Source of the DNA: a virus
IMG/VR virus record: IMGVR_UViG_3300015245_000086
Location: 1 to 20,923 of that record
Direction: 5' to 3' (one strand)
Length of the DNA: 20,923 nucleotides
How positions within the stretch are numbered: position 1 is the first letter of the stretch; each line of letters starts with the position of its first letter. The position numbers were made by a program, and so were the translations under genes. Positions 20,319 to 20,923 of the stretch are shown one piece after another. The notes under the pieces were generated by a model. The model did not search any database, was not told where the DNA came from, and was given only the letters and a program-made list of their open reading frames with translations.

Positions 20319-20516
20319 ATGACCACCACCCAAGGAGCCGTGTTCAACCATCCGGTTGCGGCTCTGATCGTCGGGTTCGTGTGGCTGATCGCAGTGATCG
20401 TGTTCGCCCTGTTCCTCGCCGTCATGTACACCTGCTACGCCGTTAGTGTCGGCGCGCAGTGGAGCTACGGGCGATGGGCCAGTCGGTACAAGGGCAGCCA
20501 CCGGAGCGCAGCGTGA
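20319..20516 (+). CDS. Small membrane protein
   Basis: A 65-aa protein with a long hydrophobic segment (about 13-42), one long or two short membrane helices, then a basic tail (YGRWASRYKGSHRS). It is first in an operon with a leaderless start. It could be an envelope or superinfection-exclusion protein, acting with the secreted glycosidase encoded just upstream (inference). Confidence 0.7.
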   Translation: MTTTQGAVFNHPVAALIVGFVWLIAVIVFALFLAVMYTCYAVSVGAQWSYGRWASRYKGSHRSAA

Positions 20517-20698
20517 CTGACTGGGATTGCAGCCGGGACGGCAAGGATAGTGACCTGCGTCCCGGCTGTCTCGGTTGCGGTGCCGACATGCGGGAACGCC
20601 ACGGTAACGCGAAGTGGTGCCTGCGATGCGAAAACGCACGGACGAACGCTCGACTCCGGGCAAAGTACGCGGCACGAAAGGCGACTGACTCGCAATGA
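20513..20698 (+). CDS. Small zinc-ribbon protein
   Basis: A 61-aa protein from GTG 20513, overlapping the previous stop (GTGA). C19/C22 (CLGC) and C36/C39 (CLRC) form a treble-clef-like zinc site, followed by a basic helix (NARTNARLRAKYAARK). The pattern resembles zinc-finger proteins that bind nucleic acid. The stop overlaps the next ATG. Confidence 0.7.
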   Translation: MTDWDCSRDGKDSDLRPGCLGCGADMRERHGNAKWCLRCENARTNARLRAKYAARKATDSQ

Positions 20699-20923
20699 GT
20701 GACCGCCCCGACTGGCTGATCATCGGCCAGCAGATGCCAACAGGTGGCGTCGTAGTGTTCGCGTCCAAAACGATGACCGGGCAAGCCCACATCCGGGAAG
20801 AGTCCAGCGCTAGGCGCGGGCAGTCCATCGACTTCAGTGTCGGTATGCGGGACTACCTGAAAGTGGAAGCCGACACCTACCCGCACGCGCTCGCTGACTT
20901 GTTTGAGCAGTGGGCGCCCGGCG
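20695..20923 (+). CDS. Unknown protein, 3' truncated by the window end
   Basis: ATG 20695 opens a frame with no stop to the end of the window, at least 76 residues. It begins MSDRPDWLIIGQQMPTGG and has no recognised motif; the visible part is alpha-beta. It is coupled to the zinc-ribbon gene by ATGA. Confidence 0.6.
   Translation, partial: MSDRPDWLIIGQQMPTGGVVVFASKTMTGQAHIREESSARRGQSIDFSVGMRDYLKVEADTYPHALADLFEQWAPG

Overview
The window looks like about 21 kb of a double-stranded DNA tailed phage, or prophage, of a high-GC actinobacterium. The evidence is the presence of a large terminase, a phage-type replication and recombination set, and dozens of very short genes joined by ATGA or GTGA overlaps. 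The host inference rests on families typical of Streptomyces-like actinomycetes: DUF397, DUF6221, a WhiB-like protein, Lsr2 and a DUF7352-like protein. No integrase, tRNA gene, DNA polymerase, portal or capsid gene is visible, so lifestyle is undecided. The window cuts a gene at each end.

Layout. (1) 1-6218, plus strand: the C-terminal part of a YqaJ-type exonuclease, a coiled-coil protein, an HNH nuclease behind its own promoter, and a DnaN sliding clamp. An IbrB/IbrA-like module follows (ParB-fold protein, 17-codon mini-ORF, 142-aa companion, DUF3440 PAPS-reductase-like protein), then a VRR-NUC nuclease and a WhiB-like regulator. (2) 6343-9859, plus: a homing-type HNH gene, two unknowns, a replication-initiator-like protein and a DnaB-N/RecA-fold helicase. 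(3) 9856-10525, minus: five tiny overlapping genes, mostly membrane, coiled-coil or Cys-rich; the last one and the helicase end on the same CTAG. (4) 10620-12502, minus: five genes ending in a Thg1-like 3'-5' polymerase. (5) 12593-17070, plus: about nineteen small genes, ending in an Lsr2-like DNA-binding protein and a DUF397 protein. (6) 17104-17543: no convincing gene, but its own promoter, many inverted repeats and a terminator-like end; I propose a structured non-coding RNA. (7) 17570-20923, plus: large terminase, a secreted phosphodiester glycosidase, a membrane protein, a zinc-ribbon protein and a truncated unknown.

The strongest unifying signal is a 15-bp palindrome, TTGAC-N5-GTCAA, found at 1244, 12524, 17080, 17542, 19094 and 20284. 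At five of the six its left half is also a -35 box, with a TANNNT -10 box 17 or 18 bp downstream. At 12524 the right half is the -35 box of a divergent minus-strand promoter. Several of these promoters put the start codon 5-7 nt after the -10 box, which predicts leaderless mRNAs. This suggests one repressor, or one activator, controlling the HNH gene, the divergent accessory operons, the putative ncRNA, the terminase, the glycosidase and the last cassette. The regulator itself is not identified in the window.
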